DNA of 64,000 nucleotides, from contig JBBDRD010000014.1 of NCBI GenBank assembly GCA_040905665.1, positions 95,683-159,682 on the forward strand, read 5' to 3'. Source of the DNA: DASVCN01 sp040905665. GTDB lineage: Bacteria > Deinococcota > Deinococci > Deinococcales > Trueperaceae. A model generated the notes under the pieces. It had not been told where the DNA came from and did not search any database. It saw nothing but the letters and a program-made list of their open reading frames with translations. The position numbers and the translations under genes are program-made. This document shows positions 42,306 through 50,837 of the stretch, one piece after another (within the stretch, counting starts at the first letter, position 1; the number at the start of each line of letters is the position of its first letter).

Positions 42306-43256
42306 TCATTGGTAACTCACTCGCGGGTCGATGAATGCGTAGAGAATGTCGACGATCAGATTGACCAGGACGAAGACGGCAGCCGTCATCAGGACCGCGC
42401 CCTGAACGACGGCGTAGGAGCGGACGTTTATCGACTGGATGATCAGCCAGCCGAGGCCCGGCCAGGCGAACACCTGCTCGGTGACCACCATTCCGCCGAC
42501 CAGCGCGCCGAAATTGATCCCCACGACCGTCACGAACGGCAGGAGCGCGTTGCGAAGCGCGTGGCGGTAGGTTACCACCCGCTCCGGCAGCCCCTTCGCC
42601 CGGGCCGTCCTGACGTAGTCGAGCCGCAGCACCTCCATCATCCCCGCGCGCATGAAGCGAGTGAGGATAGCAGCGGTAACAACGCCGACGGTTACCGTGG
42701 GCAGAATCAGGTACTGGATGTGCTTGCCCAGACCGTCGCCTATCGAGCTGTAGCCGCCGGCCGGGAGGATGTCCCAGGCGTAGGCGAAGGTGAGCATCAG
42801 TAAGATGCCGAGCCAGTAGCTCGGCAGGCTGAATCCGGCGAGGGCGGAGAAGCGCGCGAGCTGGTCAACCCAGGTGCCGGAGCGTTGGGCGGCGATGATG
42901 CCCACCGGCACCGCTACGACGAGCCCGATGATAATGCCGAGGCCGGCGAGTTCCAGCGTCCGAAAGAGCGCAGGAATCACCATGGCGGTCACGGGCCGCT
43001 CGCCCTGGGTCATCGCAATGCCCAAATCACCGCGCATGGCACTGGTTAGCCAGTCGAAATATTGAACATACAGCGGGCGGTTCAGGCCCATCTGCTCCCG
43101 GAGCGCTTCGAGCGAGGCCCGGCTCGGCTCGAGGCCCAGAATCATCTGAGCCGGATCGCCCGGAAGGATCCGGAAAATCAGGAATACGAGAGTGGCCACC
43201 ATCCACATCACCAGGAGCATGTGCAGCAGGCGTTGGCCGATGAAACGCAAGATCAT
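42306..43256 (-). CDS. Peptide/nickel-type ABC transporter permease, DppB-like (importer 2)
   Basis: A 316-residue permease with the family N-terminus (LLHMLLVMWMVATLVFLIF, GDPAQMILG), MGLNRPLYVQYFDWL, six predicted helices, EAA loop RTARAKGLPERVVTYRHALRN and the last helices. It is preceded by a 113-base gap with a GC-rich stem-loop after the binding-protein gene. Confidence 0.93.
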   Translation of the reverse strand: MILRFIGQRLLHMLLVMWMVATLVFLIFRILPGDPAQMILGLEPSRASLEALREQMGLNRPLYVQYFDWLTSAMRGDLGIAMTQGERPVTAMVIPALFRTLELAGLGIIIGLVVAVPVGIIAAQRSGTWVDQLARFSALAGFSLPSYWLGILLMLTFAYAWDILPAGGYSSIGDGLGKHIQYLILPTVTVGVVTAAILTRFMRAGMMEVLRLDYVRTARAKGLPERVVTYRHALRNALLPFVTVVGINFGALVGGMVVTEQVFAWPGLGWLIIQSINVRSYAVVQGAVLMTAAVFVLVNLIVDILYAFIDPRVSYQ

Positions 43257-43321
43257 GAGGCTAGATTCGTCCTCCGCTCAGATGATAGCTATCCGTGTCT
43301 TTCTGAAGACTCCAACCCAGA

Positions 43322-43355
43322 CGACTGGCGTGGACCCGGGGGCCCCCACCAGTCG
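43322..43355 (-). other. GC-rich stem-loop between binding-protein and permease genes (importer 2)
   Basis: CGACTGG (43322-43328) pairs with CCAGTCG (43349-43355), with TGG/CCA and a G/C-rich inner part. It occupies the same position as the stem-loops of the other two importer loci, just after the binding-protein stop, and lacks a U-run. Confidence 0.55.
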
Positions 43356-43369
43356 CAAGAGTCGGCTTT

Positions 43370-44896
43370 CTACTCTTCTCGATCCAGCCAGACCGAGTTG
43401 AGTATGGTTGAGCCCTGCACCTGGTGCACGAAGCCCATAACTTCCTGCGAATGGGCGGCGGGGTTCATCCGGCCGTTGAGCACGATGTCCGGAATATCGC
43501 GCATGCCCATGCGCTGCAACTCCTTGAGCGTCGCGATGTACTCGTCCTGGTCGACGATCGTGCGGGCTTCGCCGAGCAGTTCGTAGAACTCGGGGTTCTC
43601 GATTTCGTAGCCGCTGGCGTCGCCTACGGTCTTTGCCCACATATGGGCGATCAGGTCGTACTCGACCGGCTTTGGGACCTTGGCGGAGAACCCGGCCTGG
43701 AAGTCCTTCTGGCCGAACACCCGGTCGACCCAGGTGCCGATGTCCACACCGAGGATGTTGACGGTAAAGCCGGCTTCCGCCGCGCTCTGCTGAATGACCT
43801 GAGCGCCGGTGTCCCACTCGAGAGCGGTCCGGTGGACGTACATGTCGAACTCGACACCGTCGGGATAGCCGGCTTCGGCCAGCAGCTCCCTGGCCCGTTC
43901 GACGTCACGCTCGTCGTAGTTCATCGCATCCTCGGCGAAGGCCTCGCTCGAGCGCGGTATCGGGTTCGACTGGACTGTCGGCAGCCCAAAGAGCGCGCGG
44001 GATAGTCCTTCCCTGCTCACCGCGTAGCTCAGTGCCTGACGAACGCGCGGATCGTCGAACGGTTCCGCCTGAGTGTTGACGATGATGTCGTAGTAACCCA
44101 TGGCGCGGTCGTTCGGCGGAACGGCGACGACCATGTCGGCCATCTCGAGCTGAGCGATCTGGCTGAACGGCACCTGGGTGATCATGTCGACTTCGCCGCC
44201 CAGGAGCTGGATGACCTGAACGCTCGGCTCGGGCACGGTCCTCAGAATTACGCCGTCGAGGTAAGGGAGGTCTTCGTTCCAGTAGTCCTCGAAAGCCTCA
44301 TACTCGATCTGCCGGTTGGGCTCCCAGGCGACGAACTTGAACGGGCCCGTGCCAATCGGGTTGTTGTTGAAGTCGGTGTGGCCCTGCGGGGTCACACGGA
44401 TGTCCACCATCGTATGGGGCAGCAGCTGGTCGGGCTGGCTCAGGTTCAATTGAACCGTGTGGCTGTCGACCACTTCGACCGACTCGACCGCCGTGAGCAG
44501 CGGCTGGGTCCGGGTGGCCTCGGGCTTCAGAGCCTGCTCGAACGACCACTTGACGTCCTCCGCTGTCATGTCGCTTCCGTCATGGAAAGTGACGCCCTCG
44601 CGGATGTTGAGCGTCCAGGTCAGAGCGTCCTCCGATACCTCATAGTCGGTGACGATGCTGGGGGTGGGCTCATAGGTTTGCAGGTCGTAACGGAGCAACG
44701 GATCGTAAACGGGACGGAAGGCGTTCCGGTCGAATTCGTTTCCGAAGACGTAGGGGTGGAGCGTCGCCGGATCGGAGCTGGTCGCCACGATCAGGGTACC
44801 GCCCCGTTGGGGCGATTCTGATTGGGCAAGGGCCATCGGGATGAGCCCGAAGCCGGCGATCAGCAAAAGTGCAATTCGGTTCAGGAGTTTTGGCAC
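43370..44896 (-). CDS. ABC transporter substrate-binding protein, peptide/nickel type (importer 2)
   Basis: A 508-residue secreted receptor. Signal peptide RIALLLIAGFGLIPMALA, then QSE; family 5 blocks LTWTLNIREGVTFHDGSDMT, NPIGTGPFKFVAWEPNR and RVRQALSYAVSREGLSRALF. It is the first gene of operon 2, about 220 bases downstream of the promoter with box B. The genes downstream (permeases, ceramidase-like, KduD-like, decarboxylase-like) suggest that the ligand is a sugar-acid oligomer or conjugate rather than a peptide, as is common for this receptor family in uronate users. Confidence 0.93.
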   Translation of the reverse strand: MPKLLNRIALLLIAGFGLIPMALAQSESPQRGGTLIVATSSDPATLHPYVFGNEFDRNAFRPVYDPLLRYDLQTYEPTPSIVTDYEVSEDALTWTLNIREGVTFHDGSDMTAEDVKWSFEQALKPEATRTQPLLTAVESVEVVDSHTVQLNLSQPDQLLPHTMVDIRVTPQGHTDFNNNPIGTGPFKFVAWEPNRQIEYEAFEDYWNEDLPYLDGVILRTVPEPSVQVIQLLGGEVDMITQVPFSQIAQLEMADMVVAVPPNDRAMGYYDIIVNTQAEPFDDPRVRQALSYAVSREGLSRALFGLPTVQSNPIPRSSEAFAEDAMNYDERDVERARELLAEAGYPDGVEFDMYVHRTALEWDTGAQVIQQSAAEAGFTVNILGVDIGTWVDRVFGQKDFQAGFSAKVPKPVEYDLIAHMWAKTVGDASGYEIENPEFYELLGEARTIVDQDEYIATLKELQRMGMRDIPDIVLNGRMNPAAHSQEVMGFVHQVQGSTILNSVWLDREE

Positions 44897-45113
44897 GTGT
44901 GCTTTCCTCTCGTTCTCGTCTATCCAGAGCGCGTTTGGAGACCCGTCGTGGCAATCGCATTACTCGCCGGGCGATCCGCAGACTCGTTTGAATACCAACC
45001 TCGCTGTTACCTGGCTCCTTTCTGCTCGTTGAACTAGACGACTGACATCTCCGGAACGGACAGGTGGGGGCGTTGCCCCGGGAGGGTGCGAAATTTCTGG
45101 TTGCCGACGCTTA

Positions 45114-45142
45114 ATTATATAAAACATCGTATAGAATATCAA
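45114..45142 (-). promoter_or_regulatory. Sigma70-type promoter with GTATACGAT-type operator box B
   Basis: Read leftward: TTGATA (45142-45137), a 17-base spacer, TATAAT (45119-45114). The spacer and -10 contain ATTCTATACGAT followed by GTTTTATATAAT, matching the boxes at 35528 and 50810. The promoter drives importer 2 and downstream genes; the overlap of box and promoter suits repression. Confidence 0.75.
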
Positions 45143-45169
45143 ATATCTGCCCTCCTCGACCCGAGCCTC

Positions 45170-45922
45170 TCAATTCGCCCCGGCGTCTCCTCCGGAAAGC
45201 CGGGTCGCACTTCGCGTCCCGACCAGAAACGGGGTCAGACACAACAGGAACGGGACCCAGCCTATACCCAGCGAGGCGGCAAGGCCGAGCGACTCGTGTA
45301 GCAGCCGAGAGGTCACCATCAGCGGCAACAGGGTCAGCATGATGACCGGCACTTGCCGAACGTTCGACCAGAGGCTGAAGCGACTCTTGTACGAGGCCAG
45401 CACGCCAACCATTGGGAACAGTGTCATGAACCCGCCCAGCGACGACTTCAGGAGTATGAGCATGGTGACGACCAGCAACACCACGGGCAGCTTGAGGAAC
45501 AAGGGCAGAGAAGCCCGGAAGCCGGGCTCGCTCCTGGGGCCGAGGTTGACCCTGAGCAGGACGGCGAGCGTGGTGATCGCAAGGACCGCCAGCCAGAACG
45601 CCGACTCCGTTTTCGGAAGCAGGCCCTGCAGCCAGACCCCGACCAGGCAGTAACCGCCGGCAGCCAGCAGGATCGCCGGCAAAACGTTCAGGCGGAGCCG
45701 GTTGCGCAGCAGGTAGACCCCGTATGTGTAGAGGAACAGGAGCCCCAGAGCCATGACGTTGGCTGCCCCCAGCGGTTCTCCGACCGCGAGGGCAGCCAAC
45801 GTGAACGGCAGCGGAAAGCTGAGCACGAACGCCTTCCAGAGCGGGTGCCGCAGATAGGCGATTATGGTAACCATTACGCTCACCGCGGCGAGAAGCAGGA
45901 AATCCCAGATCTCAGGCGTCAC
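45170..45922 (-). CDS. Polytopic membrane protein of unknown function
   Basis: A 250-residue protein with about eight predicted membrane helices (for example FLLLAAVSVMVTIIAYL, ALGLLFLYTYGVYLL, FLKLPVVLLVVTMLILL, VIMLTLLPLMVTSRLL). I do not recognise the family. A regular positive loop (LRNRLRLN) and YKSRFSLWSNVRQVP separate helices. It starts 38 bases after the SDR gene and is the last gene of the creatininase operon, so it may help move a substrate or product across the membrane. Its stop lies about 30 bases before box B of the next operon. Confidence 0.7.
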   Translation of the reverse strand: MTPEIWDFLLLAAVSVMVTIIAYLRHPLWKAFVLSFPLPFTLAALAVGEPLGAANVMALGLLFLYTYGVYLLRNRLRLNVLPAILLAAGGYCLVGVWLQGLLPKTESAFWLAVLAITTLAVLLRVNLGPRSEPGFRASLPLFLKLPVVLLVVTMLILLKSSLGGFMTLFPMVGVLASYKSRFSLWSNVRQVPVIMLTLLPLMVTSRLLHESLGLAASLGIGWVPFLLCLTPFLVGTRSATRLSGGDAGAN

Positions 45923-45960
45923 GGCCGATCACTCCTGAGCCGATAGGGGCATGACGTCCT

Positions 45961-46761
45961 TCAGCTCATGACCGCCCCGCCGTCGACGTTGATCGACTGG
46001 CCGGTGATCACCGCGGCGCCGGAGCTGCAGAGGAAGGTGACGAGCGGGGCGATCTCGGCCGGCACCAGTCGACGGCCGATCGGCGTTATCCTTGCTTCCA
46101 GCTCGGTTGGGGTGATCCCCTGCCGCCTGGCGTCGAACTCCAGCCGGGAGTCGTCGCCCACGTCGACGGGCCCCGGGCAAACTGCGTTGACGGTAACCCC
46201 CTCCTTGGCGACCTCGAGGGCAAGCGTACGGGTGAGGCCAATGAGGCCATGCTTGCTCGCTACGTAGGCGGCACCGTGGACCGAGGGGACCCTGCCGTTG
46301 ATGGAGGAGATGTTGATGATGCGACCCCAGCTGCGCGACGACATCTCAGCTACGAAGGCGCGCGACAGCAGCATTGGCGCTGTGAGGTTCAGGAATAGGG
46401 TCTGCTGCCAGAAGCCGAGATCGAATTCCTTGACCGGCTTTAGGTTGACGCGACTGCCCACCCCAGCGTTATTGACCAGGACGTCGACCCCCCCGAGGAG
46501 AGAGCGCGCCTCCTGGATCAACTGCTCGGCGCCTTCTGGCCCGTAGAGGTCGGCCACCACACTGTGGCACTGGCCGCCATTGCTCTCTATCTCACGGCCA
46601 ACGCGAGAGAGCGCCTCCTTCGAGCGTCCGGAGATGCAGACGATGGCGCCCTCGGCGGCAAGGGCTATGGCAATCTCCATACCGATACCGCGGCTGGCTC
46701 CGGTCACGAGTGCTCTACTCCCGTTCAGGCTTTGCGTGTCCACACCGCTTCGCTGCTTCAC
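45961..46761 (-). CDS. SDR-family oxidoreductase
   Basis: Classical short-chain dehydrogenase of about 266 residues: RALVTGASRGIGMEIAIALA, VLVNNAGVGS, Ser in NISSINGR, Tyr-Lys in AAYVASKHGLIGL, ending INVDGGAVMS. The basic residue in CISGRSKEAL after strand 2 suggests NADP preference. I chose GTG at 46761, which overlaps the TGA of the RidA gene (GTGA); the frame is open 41 codons further upstream within ridA. It is the third kind of SDR in the region and probably handles a keto-deoxy sugar acid. Confidence 0.87.
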   Translation of the reverse strand: MKQRSGVDTQSLNGSRALVTGASRGIGMEIAIALAAEGAIVCISGRSKEALSRVGREIESNGGQCHSVVADLYGPEGAEQLIQEARSLLGGVDVLVNNAGVGSRVNLKPVKEFDLGFWQQTLFLNLTAPMLLSRAFVAEMSSRSWGRIINISSINGRVPSVHGAAYVASKHGLIGLTRTLALEVAKEGVTVNAVCPGPVDVGDDSRLEFDARRQGITPTELEARITPIGRRLVPAEIAPLVTFLCSSGAAVITGQSINVDGGAVMS

Positions 46762-47134
46762 GTCTCGGCCACAAACTCGATCTCGACTCGTGCCCCCAGA
46801 GCCAGCCCAGAGACCTCTACTGTCGACTTGGACGGCGCGTGGCTGCCGAAAAATTCTCCATAGACCTCGTTCATCTCGCCCCACTCCTGCAGGTCCACAA
46901 TGAAGATCTCGTCTTCACGACCTTTTCCAGGCACGAGCCGGCCTCCTCGAGGATGCACTGGAGATTGCGGAAGATCCGCTCCGTCTGGCCGGCTATGTCG
47001 TCTGCCGCCAGCTTCCCCGTCGCCGGCTCGATGCCGATCTGGCCCGAAACGTAGACGGTAGCCCCGCTGGTAACCGAGGCTTGGCTGAACGACGGGTTCT
47101 GGGGCGGGCACTTCACTGGATTGATCAGTTTCAC
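46758..47134 (-). pseudogene. RidA (YjgF/YER057c/UK114) family protein, one-base frameshift
   Basis: The first frame gives MKLINPVKCPPQNPSFSQAS, VYVSGQIGIEPATGKLA and ILEEAGSCLEKVVKT; the second, from about 46915, gives IFIVDLQEWGEMNEVYGEFF and VEVSGLALGARVEIEFVAET. Together they make a full-length RidA of about 126 residues with the usual C-terminal Arg/Glu region. One base seems to be missing in the ACGAG near 46917. RidA hydrolyses reactive enamines/imines from PLP enzymes or amino-sugar breakdown. Either a true mutation or a base-call error explains the break; downstream coupling through GTGA is kept. Confidence 0.75.
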
Positions 47135-47143
47135 CGCTGCTCC

Positions 47144-48544
47144 TTACCGTTCCGTCGCTAGCTCCGCCAGCATCTCGGCGGCGACACGCACCATGACTTC
47201 GTCGGCACCTTCCTGAAACGGGGTGGTGTCGACCTCGTAGCCGCCATCGAGATACGACTCGCTGGTGGGCAGGTAGCCGTACCAGCCGTTGCTGTAGCCC
47301 GAGACGTGGGTGAGTCGAAACGGCGAGCGCTCCTTGATGCGCATCCCGATCTCTGCGAATGGTTCCAGCGGCATCGCGACAAAGGCAGTCTCGCCGACCC
47401 GGAACGCCTGCACCTCTATCCCCTTCTCGGTGAGCCCTTCGTACTCGCGAGCATGGCGTACCCGCATCTCTGCCCGTTTTGTCCTCCAGGTCAGGCTCTC
47501 TATCTCACCGGCGGGCGCCCCGTCCTCCCTCAGATCGACGAGCTTCTCCCGCAACTCCTGCGATTCCCGAGTGCTTTCGCTCAGGGAAGGCGCGGGCTTG
47601 ACGGGCAGCATCGCCAGGCGATTACGAACGCCGAGAACCGCCGGCTTCCTGTGCGAGGCACCGTACTTCCATTTCCCGAGCGGCGCCCCCGACTCCCAGA
47701 CGCGGTCGAACTCCGCTACCCCCAGGTCCTCGCTCGAGAGGTACACCTTGCTGGCCTCGCAGCCCAGCGCGCTGCCTATGCGCTCGGCGGCGTGGAGGTC
47801 ACCTGTGAATCCGCCCGGGCCGGGCCCCTGGTTCCCGGCCGAGCCCTGCAGGAAAAGCGAAGTCGCACCTGTCAGCTCCTCGAGGATGCTCCGGGCGACA
47901 CCGGGGTAGTCGGGGCTCATCAGGGTGTTCTCGGGGCCCAGGATGGTCGGGTGCATTGCGTAGCCCCACATGCAAGCCAGGGGACCACCGGCCGCGCTGT
48001 CGATTCTCAAGAGTGGAAGAGAGTGGTCGGCGAATCCTTCTGGATTGCAGCCCGTCACAACTCGGCCTTCGGGCAGCTTTTGTCTCCGATTAATCGCGAA
48101 GTTGGCCTGCCCGCTTCCGAAGGTGAGCACCGCCGGCTCCAGGTGATCGTTTGCCTGCTTGGCTGCTCCGGCAACGAGATGGACCAAGTTCTCCAGATAT
48201 GCCTCGGCAAGGGAACCGGCGCCTGAGGCGTAACTGCGCTGCACCTCGGGACCGCCATGGGTGTGGCTCATGGAAAGCCTCACTGCATTCACGTCTACGC
48301 CGGCGGCCGCCGCGACCGCTTCGCGCACCCGCTTGTCTACCTCATTAGGGATCAGGCACAGGTCCAGGTCGCAGAAGACGAGCGCACCATCATCCGAGCG
48401 AAGGACCAGAACAGTGGCGTAAAGGTCCATGTGAAACCCGGTAGCGTGAACGTGGGTCGCCGCGCCCCAGCCGGCATGAACCACGCCCAGCGGTGGATTG
48501 ATTACGGCGCGGCCCACGCCTGCCCTAAGAGCTTGCGACATCAT
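47144..48544 (-). CDS. Neutral/alkaline ceramidase-like hydrolase (paralogue 3 of 3)
   Basis: A 466-residue cytoplasmic protein with GRAVINPPLG at the N-terminus, zinc motifs LSMSHTHGGPEV and YAMHPTILGPENTLMSPDY, and the loop FLQGSAGNQGPG. Glu and Asp residues in CDLDLCLIPNEVD match the family. It begins with two ATGs (48544, 48541). It follows an enolase-superfamily dehydratase gene and precedes ridA and an SDR gene. Each of the three minus-strand operons thus carries one ceramidase-like gene plus dehydratase or dehydrogenase functions, implying parallel processing of related substrates. Confidence 0.82.
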   Translation of the reverse strand: MMSQALRAGVGRAVINPPLGVVHAGWGAATHVHATGFHMDLYATVLVLRSDDGALVFCDLDLCLIPNEVDKRVREAVAAAAGVDVNAVRLSMSHTHGGPEVQRSYASGAGSLAEAYLENLVHLVAGAAKQANDHLEPAVLTFGSGQANFAINRRQKLPEGRVVTGCNPEGFADHSLPLLRIDSAAGGPLACMWGYAMHPTILGPENTLMSPDYPGVARSILEELTGATSLFLQGSAGNQGPGPGGFTGDLHAAERIGSALGCEASKVYLSSEDLGVAEFDRVWESGAPLGKWKYGASHRKPAVLGVRNRLAMLPVKPAPSLSESTRESQELREKLVDLREDGAPAGEIESLTWRTKRAEMRVRHAREYEGLTEKGIEVQAFRVGETAFVAMPLEPFAEIGMRIKERSPFRLTHVSGYSNGWYGYLPTSESYLDGGYEVDTTPFQEGADEVMVRVAAEMLAELATER

Positions 48545-48663
48545 TTCTCCTCCTCGTTCTCGTCTTCGGGAAACTCACGCGGCCGCGGGCGCCAGAGCCT
48601 GCGGCCCAAATTGCCGCAAATACGTGCAGCCGGTGGTATCCGCTTCTTTGGTTTGGGCGCGAA

Positions 48664-49782
48664 TCACGCAACGCGGGCGTATCGCTCCAGGATCTCGTCG
48701 TTGAGCTCGACCCCCAGCCCGGGCGCCTCGGGGATCGAGACGAAACCGTCCTCCACCTGGAATGGATTGAGCACCAACTCGTTGCGTATCGGCGACTCCT
48801 CCACACAGAACTCGAGGAACGGCGCATCGGGTATAGCTGCCAGAAGTGAAAGTGAAGCGGCAATGTTGATATCTGTCGTAAATGAGTGGTTGATTACGGA
48901 CCGGGCACGATCGTAGGCAGCCCAAGCAATCTTTTTTGCCTCCGTCAGCCCGCCGGTACGTGTCACATCGATCTGCACCACGTCGATGCTTCCCCTGTCC
49001 ATCAGCTCGATGTAGGAGTTTCTGTCGCTCTCGGCCTCGCCGGCGGCGATCCGCAGGAAAGTCGATCCCGACAGCTCGGCATACCCGCTGACGTTGTCGG
49101 GCCGCAGCGGCTCTTCGAGCCAATAAATGCCGTACGGCTCGAAGCGCTTCGCCATCTGAATAGCCGTCTTGGTGTCCCAGCACTGCCCGGCGTCTATAAG
49201 CACGTCAATGTGGGGCCCGACCGCCTCGCGGATGGTTTCGACTAATGCCTCGTCGTAGTCGATATCCTCACCCATCGGATCCCACCCGAACTTGACCGCC
49301 GAGAAGCCCATGTCAACGCATTCCCGAGCTCTGTCGGCGGTGGACTGGAGATCGTGGCCGAACAGCGTGCTGGCGTAGGCCCGGACACGCGACCGGAAGG
49401 CTCCGCCGAGGAGCGTGTGGACGGGCAGATCCTGGGCCTTGCCCATGATGTCCCACAACGCCAGGTCGATTCCGCTCATCGCGTGGATGAACAGTCCGCG
49501 TCGTCCGGGGTAACGCGACGCCATGTACATCTTGTGCCACAGCCTCTCGTACTGGAAGGGATCCTCGCCGATCACCACCTCCCTTAGGCCAGACGTGATG
49601 CTGTTCGACATGGGCGCCTCGATTGCGGCCTTGGCCGCCAGCGGTGAGGAATCGACTTCGCCGATCCCAGTTATGCCTGCGTCGGTCGAGACCTTGACGA
49701 TCAGCGCGTCCTGGGTTCCGTCGGACCTCTTGGATATGGTGGGCAAGGAAACATGGATGGCCTGTACGTCGGTAATCTTCAT
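48664..49782 (-). CDS. Enolase-superfamily (mandelate racemase type) protein
   Basis: A 372-residue enolase-superfamily enzyme. Capping-domain loop SRYPGRRGLFIHAMSGIDLA; barrel residues SAVKFGWDPMG (lysine), VLIDAGQCWD (metal Asp), YWLEEPL (metal Glu), AAGEAESDR (metal Glu) and VINHSFTTDINIA with the base His. It is unlike the two DxH-type dehydratases at 32867 and 53329 and is closer in layout to rhamnonate/fuconate or L-talarate-type enzymes, though the substrate cannot be read. It lies second in the operon after the creatininase-like gene; 119 bases without a recognisable gene separate it from the ceramidase-like gene. Confidence 0.85.
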   Translation of the reverse strand: MKITDVQAIHVSLPTISKRSDGTQDALIVKVSTDAGITGIGEVDSSPLAAKAAIEAPMSNSITSGLREVVIGEDPFQYERLWHKMYMASRYPGRRGLFIHAMSGIDLALWDIMGKAQDLPVHTLLGGAFRSRVRAYASTLFGHDLQSTADRARECVDMGFSAVKFGWDPMGEDIDYDEALVETIREAVGPHIDVLIDAGQCWDTKTAIQMAKRFEPYGIYWLEEPLRPDNVSGYAELSGSTFLRIAAGEAESDRNSYIELMDRGSIDVVQIDVTRTGGLTEAKKIAWAAYDRARSVINHSFTTDINIAASLSLLAAIPDAPFLEFCVEESPIRNELVLNPFQVEDGFVSIPEAPGLGVELNDEILERYARVA

Positions 49783-49819
49783 CGGTGTCTGTCAGCTCCT
49801 ATGGGCGCTGGAAGCGTGG

Positions 49820-50698
49820 TCAGAACTTGAATGGAAGGGTGAAGGTGGGGATCTGGCCATGCTTGGAGCGGCGCGGGAGCGTCTCTCGCTGGCGGAACCA
49901 GTCGATCAGCTCGTTTAGTTCGCTTACGGCTCGCTCGAAGACCAGCTTGCCTTTCTCGGCAGTTGCCTTCTCAGGCTCACCGAAGGCGCCCGTCTCGGTG
50001 TACCCGGAGGTCCAGTCGACGATGGTGGCCGGTCCGGTGCCGGCGGTGAGATCGACGTATTGCCACTTGTCACCTCCGGGCAGCCTCATGTAGTCCGGGA
50101 TGTTTCCCGCCGTGCGGTCCACCCGCACCGAATCGCCGTCGATGTGAAGGTACATCGAGGTCTCCAACTCGCAGGCGTGGGCGCAGCCACCCGGAATCAC
50201 TGAGGTTCGCACCTCTTCATTCCAGTACTGGCTGATCAAGTTCCACCAACTAAGGGTGAGGCACAGGGCGTCGGTCTGCAGGTTCGTCTGGCGACCGGCC
50301 TGCTCGACGAGCGGGTGGTTCGATCCGTGGCCGTTGATGATGATGATCTTCTTGAAGCCGTGGTAGGCGACCGAGCGGGTTATGTCGAGTAGGAAGCGCA
50401 CGAAAGTGCTGGGCTCTATGTTGATGGTGCCAGGAAAGTCCATCACGTGGTGGGTGTAACCGTAGCTGACGGGAGGAAGGACCAGCGCCTGTTCGGGCGA
50501 GCGTCGGGCGGCCTCGAAGGCAACAGCCGAGGCCAGTTTGGTGTCGACGTCCTGTGGAAGGTGATGGCCGTGCTGCTCCGTCGAGCCTACCGGCAGAACT
50601 ATCACCTTGGCCTGGGCTATGGCTTCGTTGAGTTCGGGCCAGGTGAGGGCTTCGTAGCGATACTCCTGGGCCGCTGTCAGCGCTTCAGGCTTCGTCAC
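49820..50698 (-). CDS. Creatininase-family amidohydrolase
   Basis: A 292-residue member of the creatininase/creatinine amidohydrolase family, including FAPy deformylase (ArfB) and mycofactocin peptidase relatives. Metal and active-site blocks: VLPVGSTEQHGHHLPQDVDT, IIINGHGSNHPLV and GGCAHACELETSMYL. It probably opens a ring or cleaves an amide bond. It is the first gene of the leftward operon and diverges from the GntR/FCD regulator gene across box C. Confidence 0.88.
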   Translation of the reverse strand: MTKPEALTAAQEYRYEALTWPELNEAIAQAKVIVLPVGSTEQHGHHLPQDVDTKLASAVAFEAARRSPEQALVLPPVSYGYTHHVMDFPGTINIEPSTFVRFLLDITRSVAYHGFKKIIIINGHGSNHPLVEQAGRQTNLQTDALCLTLSWWNLISQYWNEEVRTSVIPGGCAHACELETSMYLHIDGDSVRVDRTAGNIPDYMRLPGGDKWQYVDLTAGTGPATIVDWTSGYTETGAFGEPEKATAEKGKLVFERAVSELNELIDWFRQRETLPRRSKHGQIPTFTLPFKF

Positions 50699-50809
50699 GA
50701 TAGACTCTTCCTTTCAACCTCGGCCATCACTGGCCCTGAACGGGTAGAGGGACGAGGGTGGGCACTTAGCTTGATGAACAGCTCGATGTCGTCGAATAGT
50801 TGCGCTCAG

Positions 50810-50831
50810 ATTGTATAAGATATTATATAAT
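50810..50831. promoter_or_regulatory. GTATACGAT-type operator box C between creatininase-like and GntR genes
   Basis: ATTGTATAAGAT followed by ATTATATAAT matches boxes A and B. It ends six bases before the likely GTG start of the GntR/FCD regulator and lies about 110 bases upstream of the creatininase-like gene, so one site could govern both directions. TATAAT and TTATACAAT-like sequences in it could serve as -10 elements on either strand. Confidence 0.65.
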
Positions 50832-50837
50832 CCCATC

